64,000 nt of DNA from Curtobacterium sp. MCBA15_008 (GTDB lineage: Bacteria > Actinomycetota > Actinomycetes > Actinomycetales > Microbacteriaceae): contig NZ_MJGN01000034.1 of assembly GCF_001865065.1 (NCBI RefSeq), forward strand, positions 90,054 through 154,053, written 5' to 3'. The stretch's first letter is position 1, and each line of letters starts with the position of its first letter. The notes under the pieces were generated by a model. It was given only the letters and a program-made list of their open reading frames with translations. It ran no database searches and was not told where the DNA came from. Below are positions 27,464 to 35,342 of the stretch, in pieces. Made by a program: the position numbers and the translations under genes.

Positions 27464-28312
27464 GTGCAATGGAGTCACCTGAACTGGCCGAGCCCCGGTT
27501 ACGCGTCGATCGAGGACGTCCCCGGCTACCAGGAACACCTCGCGCGCCTGGTCTCGGACGCGCCTCCGTCCGTCGCGGCGCTGGCATCCGTCGCCTGGGA
27601 CGGAGCGCGCTTCGAGTCGTGGACGACGACGGAGGACGAGGTCTCGTTCGCGATGATCATCCGCAACGACGAAGTCCTCGACACGGAGCACGGACTGTGG
27701 CGACGCTGGAACCACGCGCGGGTCTCACTCCGGCTGGCGGGAGCATCGGCCGAACCGTCGACCTCCGGGGCGTTGGACCTGCTCGGCGGAGACGTCCACG
27801 TCGTCCGTGGCGAGATCGGTCACGTCGGCGACGCCCGATGGGAACTCCGGCTCCTCGTCTCGCCGACTGGCGAACTCGCGATGTCGTTCGGTGCGCTCTC
27901 GCTCGCGGTCGACCCGGTGGACGAGACCGTGTGGTCGGCGCTGGAGGGACGCCCCGAGCACGGCTGGCGGGGCCCGTTCGCCGACGGTTGGGTCGACTGG
28001 GCGACGCCGGCGGTTCGGGCGGCTGCCCTCGGCGACATCGGGGGCCTGTCGCTCGCACTCGAGGCGTTCGGCCCCGATCGGGAGGACCCGGATGCCCTCG
28101 ATCCCCGATGGGGCTTCGCACCGCTCCACGCCGCAGCGTGGTTCGACCAGACCTCCACCGCCGAGATGCTCGTCGACCGGGGAGCATCCGTCGACGCGCT
28201 CGATGCGCACGGTCGCACAGCCTACGAGATCGCGCTCGTCCGAAGTGCGCTCGGCGTCTCGGGATTGCTGGAGGCCAGCACCGGAGCCTCCCGTACCGAC
28301 CTCTCCACATGA
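27464..28312 (+). CDS. Ankyrin-repeat-containing hypothetical protein
   Basis: A soluble 282-residue protein with no signal peptide. The N-terminal two thirds are of unknown fold, with several Trp residues (HLNWPSPGYASIEDVPGY, LWRRWNHARVSLRL). The C-terminal part is ankyrin-like: AVRAAALGDIGGLSLAL, then WGFAPLHAAAWFDQTSTAEM and LVDRGASVDALDAHGRTAYE. The GTG at 27464 was chosen because the frame upstream crosses the terminator palindrome. It sits between the DUF3060 lipoprotein and the acyltransferase without an obvious relation to EPS. The ankyrin part suggests protein-protein binding; nothing more can be said. Confidence 0.75.
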   Translation: MQWSHLNWPSPGYASIEDVPGYQEHLARLVSDAPPSVAALASVAWDGARFESWTTTEDEVSFAMIIRNDEVLDTEHGLWRRWNHARVSLRLAGASAEPSTSGALDLLGGDVHVVRGEIGHVGDARWELRLLVSPTGELAMSFGALSLAVDPVDETVWSALEGRPEHGWRGPFADGWVDWATPAVRAAALGDIGGLSLALEAFGPDREDPDALDPRWGFAPLHAAAWFDQTSTAEMLVDRGASVDALDAHGRTAYEIALVRSALGVSGLLEASTGASRTDLST

Positions 28313-28331
28313 AATACGATATCCTTTACAC
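28307..28331 (+). promoter_or_regulatory. AT-rich element upstream of acyltransferase gene
   Basis: ACATGAAATACGATATCC followed by TTTACAC straddles the stop of the preceding gene, about 60-85 bp before the acyltransferase start. It is AT-rich like the elements at other EPS genes, and a promoter here is plausible. Confidence 0.4.
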
Positions 28332-28390
28332 GAGCCGGTGACGTGTGGGAACTTTCCTCGGTAGCCGTTCACGAGCATCGAGGAACCACC

Positions 28391-29455
28391 ATGGCGATCC
28401 ACACGTACCGGGGCGTCCAGTCGCTCCGTTTCATCATCGCGCTGGTGGTCGTCGCCGCCCACGCCTGTTACTGGTACAACCGCGACTCCGGCTCGAGCGC
28501 ACCGGCTCCCGACATCGAGTTCTTCGGCGAACTCGGCGTCTGGACCGCCTTCCTCGTCAGTGGGTTCGTGGTCGTGCACCTGGTGGACTCCGGCCGTGAG
28601 CCCGATTGGTCGACGTTCGCGGTCCGTCGCGCGATCCGGATCCTCCCGTTGGCGTGGACGATGACGGGGGTCAAGGTCGTCGCAGCGTTCCTGGCACCGG
28701 GCGCCATGTTCGACGGCGACCTCACGCCGACGCGGGTCGTCGCCTCGCTCCTCTTCGTCCCCTCCCGCGACTCCTCGGGTGACTTCCGAGCGGTGTGGGG
28801 TGTGGAGTGGACGCTCTTCTTCGAGATCGCCTTCTACCTGTTGGTCGCGCTGGCGATCGTGACCAGGGTCGACCCGATCCGGATCGTGACGCCGGTCTTC
28901 GTCATGATCGCCGCGCTGGCGATGTGGCGGCCTGAAGGCGGGAGTGTCCTCTGGTTCTACGCGGATCCGGTGGTGCTCTTCATCACAGCCGGGATGTGGA
29001 TCGGTCGTGCAGCCCGGAACGGACGAACCGGGCCGGCGGTCATCGCGGCGCTGTTCCTGACAGCGTTGTACGGCCTCATCGAGTCCGTCCGACACGAGTC
29101 GTCCCCCGTCGTCCCAGTCGCGGTGTTCGGCGCGCTGACGGCCGGCTTCGGCCTGCTCATCGCAGGCGAGCGCCGGGTCGGCGGACGCATCCCGAGATGG
29201 CTGGTGCTCGCAGGCAAGCCAGCCTTCGCGCTCTACCTGACCCACCCACTCGTGGCGCAGGCACTCCCGCGGATCATGGGCGTGACCGGCATCACCGAGG
29301 TCCACTGGGGAGTGGTGGTGTCGAGCTCCGTCGCAGTCTCCGTCGCGTTCGCGTGGGTGGTCTACCGATGGGTCGACGCCCCGCTGGGACGGTTCCTCCG
29401 TCGACGCGTGATGGGCGTCGGTTCCGAACGGCGCACGCCCTCCGCGATCCCGTGA
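28391..29455 (+). CDS. Acyltransferase-3 family membrane protein
   Basis: A 354-residue integral membrane O-acyltransferase with about ten helices. The family N-terminus is YRGVQSLRFIIALVVVAAH, with the catalytic His in VVVAAHACYWYN (near residue 25). It is followed by GELGVWTAFLVSGFVVVH and VRRAIRILPLAWT, and later by WGVEWTLFFEIAFYLLV. Such enzymes acetylate or succinylate extracellular polysaccharides or lipids. The location after the Wzc-like kinase suggests EPS decoration. The ATG at 28391 is preceded by GAGGAA. A long hairpin lies downstream, between it and the convergent GH1 gene. Confidence 0.88.
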   Translation: MAIHTYRGVQSLRFIIALVVVAAHACYWYNRDSGSSAPAPDIEFFGELGVWTAFLVSGFVVVHLVDSGREPDWSTFAVRRAIRILPLAWTMTGVKVVAAFLAPGAMFDGDLTPTRVVASLLFVPSRDSSGDFRAVWGVEWTLFFEIAFYLLVALAIVTRVDPIRIVTPVFVMIAALAMWRPEGGSVLWFYADPVVLFITAGMWIGRAARNGRTGPAVIAALFLTALYGLIESVRHESSPVVPVAVFGALTAGFGLLIAGERRVGGRIPRWLVLAGKPAFALYLTHPLVAQALPRIMGVTGITEVHWGVVVSSSVAVSVAFAWVVYRWVDAPLGRFLRRRVMGVGSERRTPSAIP

Positions 29456-29522
29456 GGCCGTGACCGAAGGCCCCGCCCGTGCGCCGAGTCTGGCGAGCGA
29501 TCGACCGCGACCGACCGCGCAG

Positions 29523-29556
29523 AACTGCTCCGCGACGGAGCCGTCGCGGAGCAGTT
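29523..29556. terminator. 16-bp-arm hairpin between convergent genes
   Basis: AACTGCTCCGCGACGG (29523-29538) and its exact complement (29541-29556) lie between the acyltransferase and GH1 stops. It is a likely bidirectional terminator. Confidence 0.85.
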
Positions 29557-29565
29557 GACGCAGTA

Positions 29566-30771
29566 CTACGCGGGGAGCTGAGCCCCGGCGGTGTCGAGGG
29601 CGTTCGCCCGCGCGACGCCGCCGTACCAGTGCGCGGACGGCTTCGGGGTGCGCTCGAACGTCACCGGGTCCCACGACACGAGGCCGAACGTCGGACGGAA
29701 GCCCGAGGCCCACTCGTAGTTGTCGAGCAGGGACCAGTGCTGGTACCCGAGGACCTCGATGCCGTCCTCGATGCAGCGGTGGATGCCCTCGAGGGCACCC
29801 TGGGTGTACGCCTTCCGACGGGAGTCGTCCGCCGTGGCGATGCCGTTCTCGGTGATCATCAGCGGGACGCCGCCGGAGAGCTCCCACGCGCTGCGGAGTC
29901 CGTCGGCGGAGGCCTCGGGGTAGAACTCCCACCCGGTCAGGGTCGTCTCGACGTCGTCCGCCACGGGCATCGGACCGGAAGCGTCGATGAAGGTCCGGGT
30001 GTAGGCCTGCACGCCGAGGAAGTCGTCCCCGGCGGCGTTCTCGAGGTACCAGTCGTCGCGCGGGTACCCGTACTCGCGGAGCATCGCGTCGGCCCCGGGC
30101 TCGCCGGACGACTTGAAGGCCTGCGTCGCGATGGTCCACCCTGACTGGAGGCCCGACACCTGCGACAGCACCTCGCGCGACCGCTTGTGGCTGTTCAGCA
30201 GGGCGTCGGCCACGCCGAGGTCCGGGTTCGGCAGCCCGTACGCCACCAGGTTCGCCGCGTCCTCGCCGCCCGCGAGCATCGCCGCGATGTTCGGCTCGTT
30301 GATCGTGCACACGTACCGGACGCCGTCCTGCACCACGGGGAGCGCGGCCTCGGTGTACCGGGCGAACAGGTCGGCGGCATCGGGGGCGCGCCAGAAGCCG
30401 TCGTGTTCGAACCAGCGCGGCACGGTGAAGTGCATGAGCGTGACGATCGGCTCGATACCGAACTCGTGGCAGGCGTCGACCATGCGGCGGTAGTGGTCGA
30501 CCTCGGCGCGGCTGACGAACCCGCGCTCCGGCTCGATGCGGGCCCACTCGATGCTGAAGCGGTACGAGTTCAGGCCGAGCTCGGCGGCGATGCGGATGTC
30601 CTCGCGGTACCGGTGGTAGCTGTCCGCGGCGTCGCCCGAGGGTTCGACGATCGTCGTGTCCGGCTCGTGCTCGTGCACCCACCAGTTCGAGTTGACGTTG
30701 TTGCCCTCGATCTGGTGGGCGGCGGTGGCGGCACCCCAGAGGAAGCCGTCGGGGAACTGCAGTGTGCTGAT
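29566..30771 (-). CDS. GH1-family beta-glucosidase (unusual start)
   Basis: A cytoplasmic glycoside hydrolase of about 401 residues that would cleave beta-glucosides imported by the upstream ABC system. The GH1 N-terminus is FPDGFLWGAATAAHQIEG. The acid/base Glu is in CTINEPN (near residue 160), the nucleophile Glu in LMITENGIA (near 305), and YQHWSLLDNYEW is the aglycone-site motif. No ATG, GTG or TTG lies where the family start is expected. The best-placed codon is ATC at 30771 (giving STLQFPDGFLW), 7 bases after AAAGG. Alternatives are the preceding ATC at 30774, or CTG at 30786, which overlaps the hydrolase stop as CTGA. It is the last gene of the six-gene operon. Confidence 0.85.
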   Translation of the reverse strand: MSTLQFPDGFLWGAATAAHQIEGNNVNSNWWVHEHEPDTTIVEPSGDAADSYHRYREDIRIAAELGLNSYRFSIEWARIEPERGFVSRAEVDHYRRMVDACHEFGIEPIVTLMHFTVPRWFEHDGFWRAPDAADLFARYTEAALPVVQDGVRYVCTINEPNIAAMLAGGEDAANLVAYGLPNPDLGVADALLNSHKRSREVLSQVSGLQSGWTIATQAFKSSGEPGADAMLREYGYPRDDWYLENAAGDDFLGVQAYTRTFIDASGPMPVADDVETTLTGWEFYPEASADGLRSAWELSGGVPLMITENGIATADDSRRKAYTQGALEGIHRCIEDGIEVLGYQHWSLLDNYEWASGFRPTFGLVSWDPVTFERTPKPSAHWYGGVARANALDTAGAQLPA

Positions 30772-30782
30772 GATGGTGCCTT

Positions 30783-31655
30783 TCAGTGGGCGGACAAGAA
30801 CGTGTCGAAGACCTCGACCGTCCCCTGCGGGTTCTCGACCTGGGGGCCGTGGTAGCTCGTCGGGATGACCTCGTACGAGGCCCCGGTGCGCTCGGCCATC
30901 TCGCGCTGCCACGGGATCGGCCAGGCGCCGTCCCACTCCCCGTGCGTGACGAGGACCGGCAGGCCGGTGGCGCGGAGCTCGTCGGACGCGTCGGTGTGGT
31001 CCTCGAGGATGTGCGCTCCGGCGATGACGCTGAGCGGGCTCGTCGCGTCGAAGCGATCGCGGACCATGCGGACGTCGTCGGGCAGTTCCTCGTCCGGCCG
31101 GTACGCCCAGAGTGGGTTGGTCGAGTCGAACAGCTGCCGGTTGTTCCCGCCGGTGTCGCGCATGATCGTGAGCTCGGTGACCTTGCGGTACGGCCAGCCG
31201 TACGGCCCGGAGCAGAACTGCACGACGTCGCGGAAGGAGGCCGGCGAGGCGATGGCCGCCGCGCGGACGATCACGCCGCCCAGCGAGTGCCCGATGAGGT
31301 GCACGGGGGCGCCGTCGTCGAGCAGTGCGGCGACCCGGACGACGTCCGCTGCCTCTTCGTCGAGCGAGTAGTCACGCGGTTCCGTCGGCGCCGCCGAGTC
31401 GGCCTGGCCGCGGCGGCTGATCGCGACCGCGGTCCACCCGGCGTCGCGGAGGACGGGCAGGAAGGTCCGCCAGTCCTCCTTCGATCCGGTGTAGCCGGGC
31501 ACGATGAGCACCGTGCCCTTCGACGCCCCGGCCGGGACGACGCGGTAGGCGGTGAGCCGACCGACCGGCAGATCGATGCCGACGACGCCGACGCCGTCGG
31601 GGGTCGGCAGGTGCCCGAACGCGGGAACGAGGGGGAATTCGTGCAGGGTGGTCAC
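30783..31655 (-). CDS. Alpha/beta-hydrolase
   Basis: A 290-residue cytoplasmic hydrolase. The nucleophile elbow GHSLGG is near residue 118, the oxyanion-region motif VLIVPGYTGSKEDW is near 45, and the catalytic His is probably in PTSYHGPQVENP near the end. Esterase or lipase activity on an oligosaccharide ester is plausible, given its place between an oligosaccharide transporter and a beta-glucosidase. The GTG at 31655 overlaps the ATPase stop (GTGA). The stop is 12 bp before the presumed GH1 start. The substrate is unknown. Confidence 0.88.
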   Translation of the reverse strand: MTTLHEFPLVPAFGHLPTPDGVGVVGIDLPVGRLTAYRVVPAGASKGTVLIVPGYTGSKEDWRTFLPVLRDAGWTAVAISRRGQADSAAPTEPRDYSLDEEAADVVRVAALLDDGAPVHLIGHSLGGVIVRAAAIASPASFRDVVQFCSGPYGWPYRKVTELTIMRDTGGNNRQLFDSTNPLWAYRPDEELPDDVRMVRDRFDATSPLSVIAGAHILEDHTDASDELRATGLPVLVTHGEWDGAWPIPWQREMAERTGASYEVIPTSYHGPQVENPQGTVEVFDTFLSAH

Positions 31656-33427
31656 AGTCGTCCTTCCGCCAGTGCCCGCCGCGGGTTCGGCACCGCGTCG
31701 AGCAGGTCGATCGTGTACGGGTCCTGCGGGTTCTGCAGCACCTCGGCCGTGCGGCCCCGCTCCACCACGGCGCCGTCGTGCAGCACCATGATGTCGTCGG
31801 TGATGAGCCGGGCACTCAGCAGGTCGTGCGTGATGTAGAGGAGCGAGACGCCCCACTGCTCGCGGAGGTCCTCGAGCAGCGCGAGCACGCCGGCTCGCAG
31901 GGTCACGTCGAGCATCGAGACCGGCTCGTCGGCGATGATCACCTGCGGGTCGGACGCCAGCGCGCGGGCGATGACGACGCGCTGCCGCTGCCCGCCGGAC
32001 AGCTGGTGCGGGAGCTTCTGCGCGAACTGCTCCACCGGGGTGAGACCCACGGTGTCGAGGAGTTCGAGGACCCGACGACGAGCGTCCCGCCCCGTCAAGC
32101 CGGTGTAGTTCACGACCGGCCGCGTCAGCGTGTACTCGACCGTGTGCAGCGGGTTGAGCGCGGCGTACGGGTCCTGGAAGACCATCTGCACCTCGGACCG
32201 TAGGTCACGCAGACCGCGTCGGCCGAGTCGCGCCACGTCGAGGTCGCCGAACCGGACGGTGCCCGAGGTCGGCTTCTCGACGCCGGTGAGCATCTTCGCG
32301 ATGGTCGACTTGCCCGACCCGGACTGCCCGACGAGTGCGAGGGACTGCCCGGGCTCGAGGGTGAACGACACGTCGCGCACCGCACGGACCGGGTCCTCGC
32401 CACGGCGCGGCGGGGCGTAGGTCTTCACCAGGTCGTCCACCACGATCGGGTTCTCCGCCGCACTGCGCTCGCGGGACCCGACGGTGGCGAACGACGACGT
32501 CGTCTCCTGACGGGAGACCGAGCGCTGCGAGCGGTCCGGGAAGCCCGGCAGGCTGACCACCTCGGCGCGCGGGTCGGCGTAGTGCGACAGCAGCATCTGC
32601 GTGTACTCGTCCTGCGGGTCGCGCAGGATCGACTTCGAGTCGTTGTCCTCGACGATGCGTCCCTCGTGCATGACGAGCACGCGCTCGGTCGCCTCGAGCA
32701 CGATGCCGAGGTCGTGGCTGATGAGGACCGCGGTGAACCCCTCGGTCCGCTGCAGCTCGATGATGGTGTCCATCACCGCGTGCTGCACGAGGACGTCGAG
32801 CGCCGTGGTCGGTTCGTCGAAGACCATGAGACGCGGCTCGAGCGAGAGCGCCAGGGCGATCGACACGCGCTGTCGCATGCCGCCGGAGAGCTCCCCGGGG
32901 TAGCGCGCCAGCATCGAGACGGGGAGCTTCACCTTGCCGATGAGCTCCTGCATCCGGGCGTCCCAGCGGTCACGCGGCACGTGGCCGTGGGCCTTGAAGA
33001 TGTCGATGAAGTGGTTCCGGATGGTCCGCACCGGGTTGAGCGCGTTCATGCCGGACTGCAGCACCATCGCGAAGCCGCCCTGACGCTGCTGCCGCAGCGC
33101 CTCGTCGTCGAGGTCGCGGATGTCGTGCCCGGCGAAGACGATGTTGCCGCCGTTGGTGCGCGCCGGCGGCTTCTGCAGCCGGGTCAGCGCGTACCCGAGG
33201 GTCGACTTGCCCGAACCGGACTCGCCGACCAGGCCGACGAACTCGCCCTTCTTGAGCTGGAAGGACACGTGGTCGACGGCCTGGACGGCCGTCTGACCGG
33301 CCGATTCGTACACGACCGACAGGTCGCGGACGTCGAGCAGGACGTCACCGTCTGCAGCCTGGAGGCGCGTGGCGGCGCCGTCCCGCGCCTCCAGGCCGTC
33401 TGCTGCCTGCGATCGCGAGCCGCTCAT
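31652..33427 (-). CDS. Fused double-ATPase of oligosaccharide/peptide ABC transporter (DppD-DppF type)
   Basis: A 591-residue cytoplasmic subunit carrying two complete ABC domains in one chain. Domain 1 (about 30-290) has GESGSGKST, LSGGMRQR and LMVFDEPTTALD. Domain 2 (about 335-575) has GQSGSGKST, LSGGQRQR and VIIADEPVSMLD. The two domains are joined by a Ser/Arg-rich linker. The first 25 or so residues (SQAADGLEARDGAATRLQAA) are encoded by a complete GCCTGGAGGC hairpin element (33357-33396) and do not belong to the family; the conserved part begins at LLDVRDLSVVYE. The ATG at 33427 has AAGGAG upstream and overlaps the permease stop. It energises the two permeases encoded upstream. Confidence 0.95.
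   Translation of the reverse strand: MSGSRSQAADGLEARDGAATRLQAADGDVLLDVRDLSVVYESAGQTAVQAVDHVSFQLKKGEFVGLVGESGSGKSTLGYALTRLQKPPARTNGGNIVFAGHDIRDLDDEALRQQRQGGFAMVLQSGMNALNPVRTIRNHFIDIFKAHGHVPRDRWDARMQELIGKVKLPVSMLARYPGELSGGMRQRVSIALALSLEPRLMVFDEPTTALDVLVQHAVMDTIIELQRTEGFTAVLISHDLGIVLEATERVLVMHEGRIVEDNDSKSILRDPQDEYTQMLLSHYADPRAEVVSLPGFPDRSQRSVSRQETTSSFATVGSRERSAAENPIVVDDLVKTYAPPRRGEDPVRAVRDVSFTLEPGQSLALVGQSGSGKSTIAKMLTGVEKPTSGTVRFGDLDVARLGRRGLRDLRSEVQMVFQDPYAALNPLHTVEYTLTRPVVNYTGLTGRDARRRVLELLDTVGLTPVEQFAQKLPHQLSGGQRQRVVIARALASDPQVIIADEPVSMLDVTLRAGVLALLEDLREQWGVSLLYITHDLLSARLITDDIMVLHDGAVVERGRTAEVLQNPQDPYTIDLLDAVPNPRRALAEGRL
33357..33396. repeat. Complete GCCTGGAGGCGCG hairpin element inside ABC ATPase 5' end
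   Basis: GCCTGGAGGCGCG (33357-33369) and its exact complement (33384-33396) are separated by 14 bp. The element lies in frame near the 5' end of the double-ATPase gene and adds a non-conserved N-terminal peptide. Confidence 0.85.
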
Positions 33428-34365
33428 GCGGTCTTCTCCTTCTTGCGACGCGCGCCCTCGCGCAGTCGCGGGTTGGACACGGCGTCGACGCCGAAGTTGA
33501 TCAGGGTGAGGCTCATCGCGAGGAGCGCGATGCAGAGACCCGGGGCGAACAGCAGGATCCACTGGCCGGTGAGCAGCGCGTTCGAGTTCTGCGCCCAGTA
33601 GAGGATCGTGCCCCAGCTGACGATCGACGAGTCGCCGAGTCCGAGGAACTCCAGGCCCGCCTCCGCGAGGATCGCGCTCGTCGCCGCACCGAAGAACGAC
33701 CCGACGATGAGGCTCGTCATGTTGGGCAGGATCTCGCGGAACACGATGCGGGTCGCGCCCTCACCGGAGAACTGCGCGGCGGTCACGAAGTCGCGCCCAC
33801 GGAGCGACTGCGTCTGGCTGCGCAGGACGCGAGCGCCCCAGGCCCAGCCGGTCACGACGATGACCGCGATGATGACCGCGATGCCGCCGTTCTGCAGGTA
33901 CGCGGCGATGACGATCATGAGCGGCAGGCCCGGGATCACGAGGAAGAGGTTCACGATGAACCCGATGACCTCGGCGATCCAGCCGCGGACGTAGCCCCAG
34001 CTGAGGCCGATCGCGACGGCGACGAGCGTGGACAGGATGCCCGCGACCGCGCCGACCATGACCGAGATGCGGGCACCGTAGATGATCTGGGACAGCACGT
34101 CCTCGCCGGCGGCGGTGGTGCCCATCCAGTGCGCGCCGGTGGCGTCCTGGCTCCTCGGGAAGCCGTTCTGGCTGGCGCCGTACGGTGCGAGGAGCGGGGC
34201 TGCGATCGCCACGAGGACGAACACGGCGAGGATGATGATGCCGATCCGGGCCTTGGTGTTCGACCAGACGACGCCGAGCTGGCGGGCTGCCGACTTGAGT
34301 CTGGAGGGGGCTGCTTGGTCGTGCTCGTCTTGGGTCCGCACGGCGACGGTTGCGTTGTTGGTCAT
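33424..34365 (-). CDS. ABC transporter permease (DppC/OppC type)
   Basis: A 313-residue inner-membrane permease with six helices. The first helix is at about residues 38-60 (IGIIILAVFVLVAIAAPLL), followed by the OppC_N region with HWMGTTAAGEDVLSQIIYG. The EAA loop for ATPase contact is around GEGATRIVFREILPN. It pairs with the DppB-type permease encoded upstream. Both ends overlap neighbouring genes by 4 bp (ATGA). Homologues move peptides, but in actinobacteria such systems are also used for beta-glucan or xylan oligosaccharides. The GH1 gene downstream favours sugar here. Confidence 0.93.
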   Translation of the reverse strand: MTNNATVAVRTQDEHDQAAPSRLKSAARQLGVVWSNTKARIGIIILAVFVLVAIAAPLLAPYGASQNGFPRSQDATGAHWMGTTAAGEDVLSQIIYGARISVMVGAVAGILSTLVAVAIGLSWGYVRGWIAEVIGFIVNLFLVIPGLPLMIVIAAYLQNGGIAVIIAVIVVTGWAWGARVLRSQTQSLRGRDFVTAAQFSGEGATRIVFREILPNMTSLIVGSFFGAATSAILAEAGLEFLGLGDSSIVSWGTILYWAQNSNALLTGQWILLFAPGLCIALLAMSLTLINFGVDAVSNPRLREGARRKKEKTA

Positions 34366-35342
34366 CGGCGCGTCCTCGGGTCCAGGACGCCGTAGAGGAC
34401 GTCCACGATGAAGTTGGCGATGAGCACCGACACGGTGATCATCAGGAAGAGGGCCTGCATGAGCGGGTAGTCCTGCCCGATCACGGCGTTGAACAGCAGG
34501 TAGCCGATGCCCGGGTAGCCGAACACCTGCTCGACCAGCACGGAACCGCCGACCACGCCACCGAGTGCCAGACCGAAGCCGGTCAGGTTCGGCAGGATCG
34601 CGTTCCGCGCCGCGTAGCGGATCGCGACGGTGCGCCCCCGGAGGCCGTTCGCCTCGGCGAAGGTCACGTAGTCGTCGCCGAGCGTGTTGATCATCGCGTT
34701 GCGCATGCCGATGATCCAGCCGCCGAGGCTCGTCACCAGGATCGTGACCGCCGGCAGGACCGCGTGCTGCAGGGCGTCGCCGATGAACGCGCCGCTCAGT
34801 CCGGGCGTCGTCGTCGCGGAGTAGGCGCCCGTGGTCGGGAACCAGTGCGCCACGTAGCCAAGGAAGAACAGCAGCAGGAGCGCCGTCCAGAAGTACGGGA
34901 ACGTCGACATGAACGAGCCCGACAGGGTGGGCAGCGAGTCGAGCCAGGTGCCGCGCTTCCACGCCGCCCCGACGCCGATGAGGGTGCCGAGCACGAACGC
35001 GAGGATCGTCACGACGCCGACGAGGATCAGCGTGTACGGCAGCGCCCGGGCGACGAGGTCACCGACCGGCTGCGGGTAGAACGTGTAGCTCGTCCCGAAG
35101 TCCAGCGTGATGACCTGGTGCAGGTAGCTGACGTACTGGTCCCAGAGGTTGCCGCTCGGCACGCCGAGCTGCGCCTCGATGGCCTTCTTGGTGGCGTCGG
35201 TGACCGGGCCGTTCTGGCTGAGCTTCGCCAGGGCAGCGTCGGTCGGGCTGCCCGGCATGAGGCGCGGCAGCACGAAGTTCAGCGTGACCGCGGCCCAGAG
35301 GGTCAGGACGAAGAGGACGAGTTTCTGGAGGATGTACTTCAC
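34362..35342 (-). CDS. ABC transporter permease (DppB/OppB type)
   Basis: A 326-residue inner-membrane permease. It starts with the typical FVLTLWAAVTLNFVLPRLMPGSP, has an extracytoplasmic region to about residue 95, and then five helices. The EAA motif is in TFAEANGLRGRTVAIRYAAR, and the C-terminal motif is LVEQVFGYPGIGYLLFNAV. It forms the channel heterodimer with the DppC-type permease; the start overlaps the binding-protein stop as ATGA. The coupling throughout this operon suggests equal expression of subunits. Confidence 0.94.
   Translation of the reverse strand: MKYILQKLVLFVLTLWAAVTLNFVLPRLMPGSPTDAALAKLSQNGPVTDATKKAIEAQLGVPSGNLWDQYVSYLHQVITLDFGTSYTFYPQPVGDLVARALPYTLILVGVVTILAFVLGTLIGVGAAWKRGTWLDSLPTLSGSFMSTFPYFWTALLLLFFLGYVAHWFPTTGAYSATTTPGLSGAFIGDALQHAVLPAVTILVTSLGGWIIGMRNAMINTLGDDYVTFAEANGLRGRTVAIRYAARNAILPNLTGFGLALGGVVGGSVLVEQVFGYPGIGYLLFNAVIGQDYPLMQALFLMITVSVLIANFIVDVLYGVLDPRTRR

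Noticed and set aside
27725-30682. Open frame of nearly 1000 codons on the minus strand across the acyltransferase region
   Set aside because: It crosses three real genes in other frames and has Arg/Gly/Pro-rich composition without domains.
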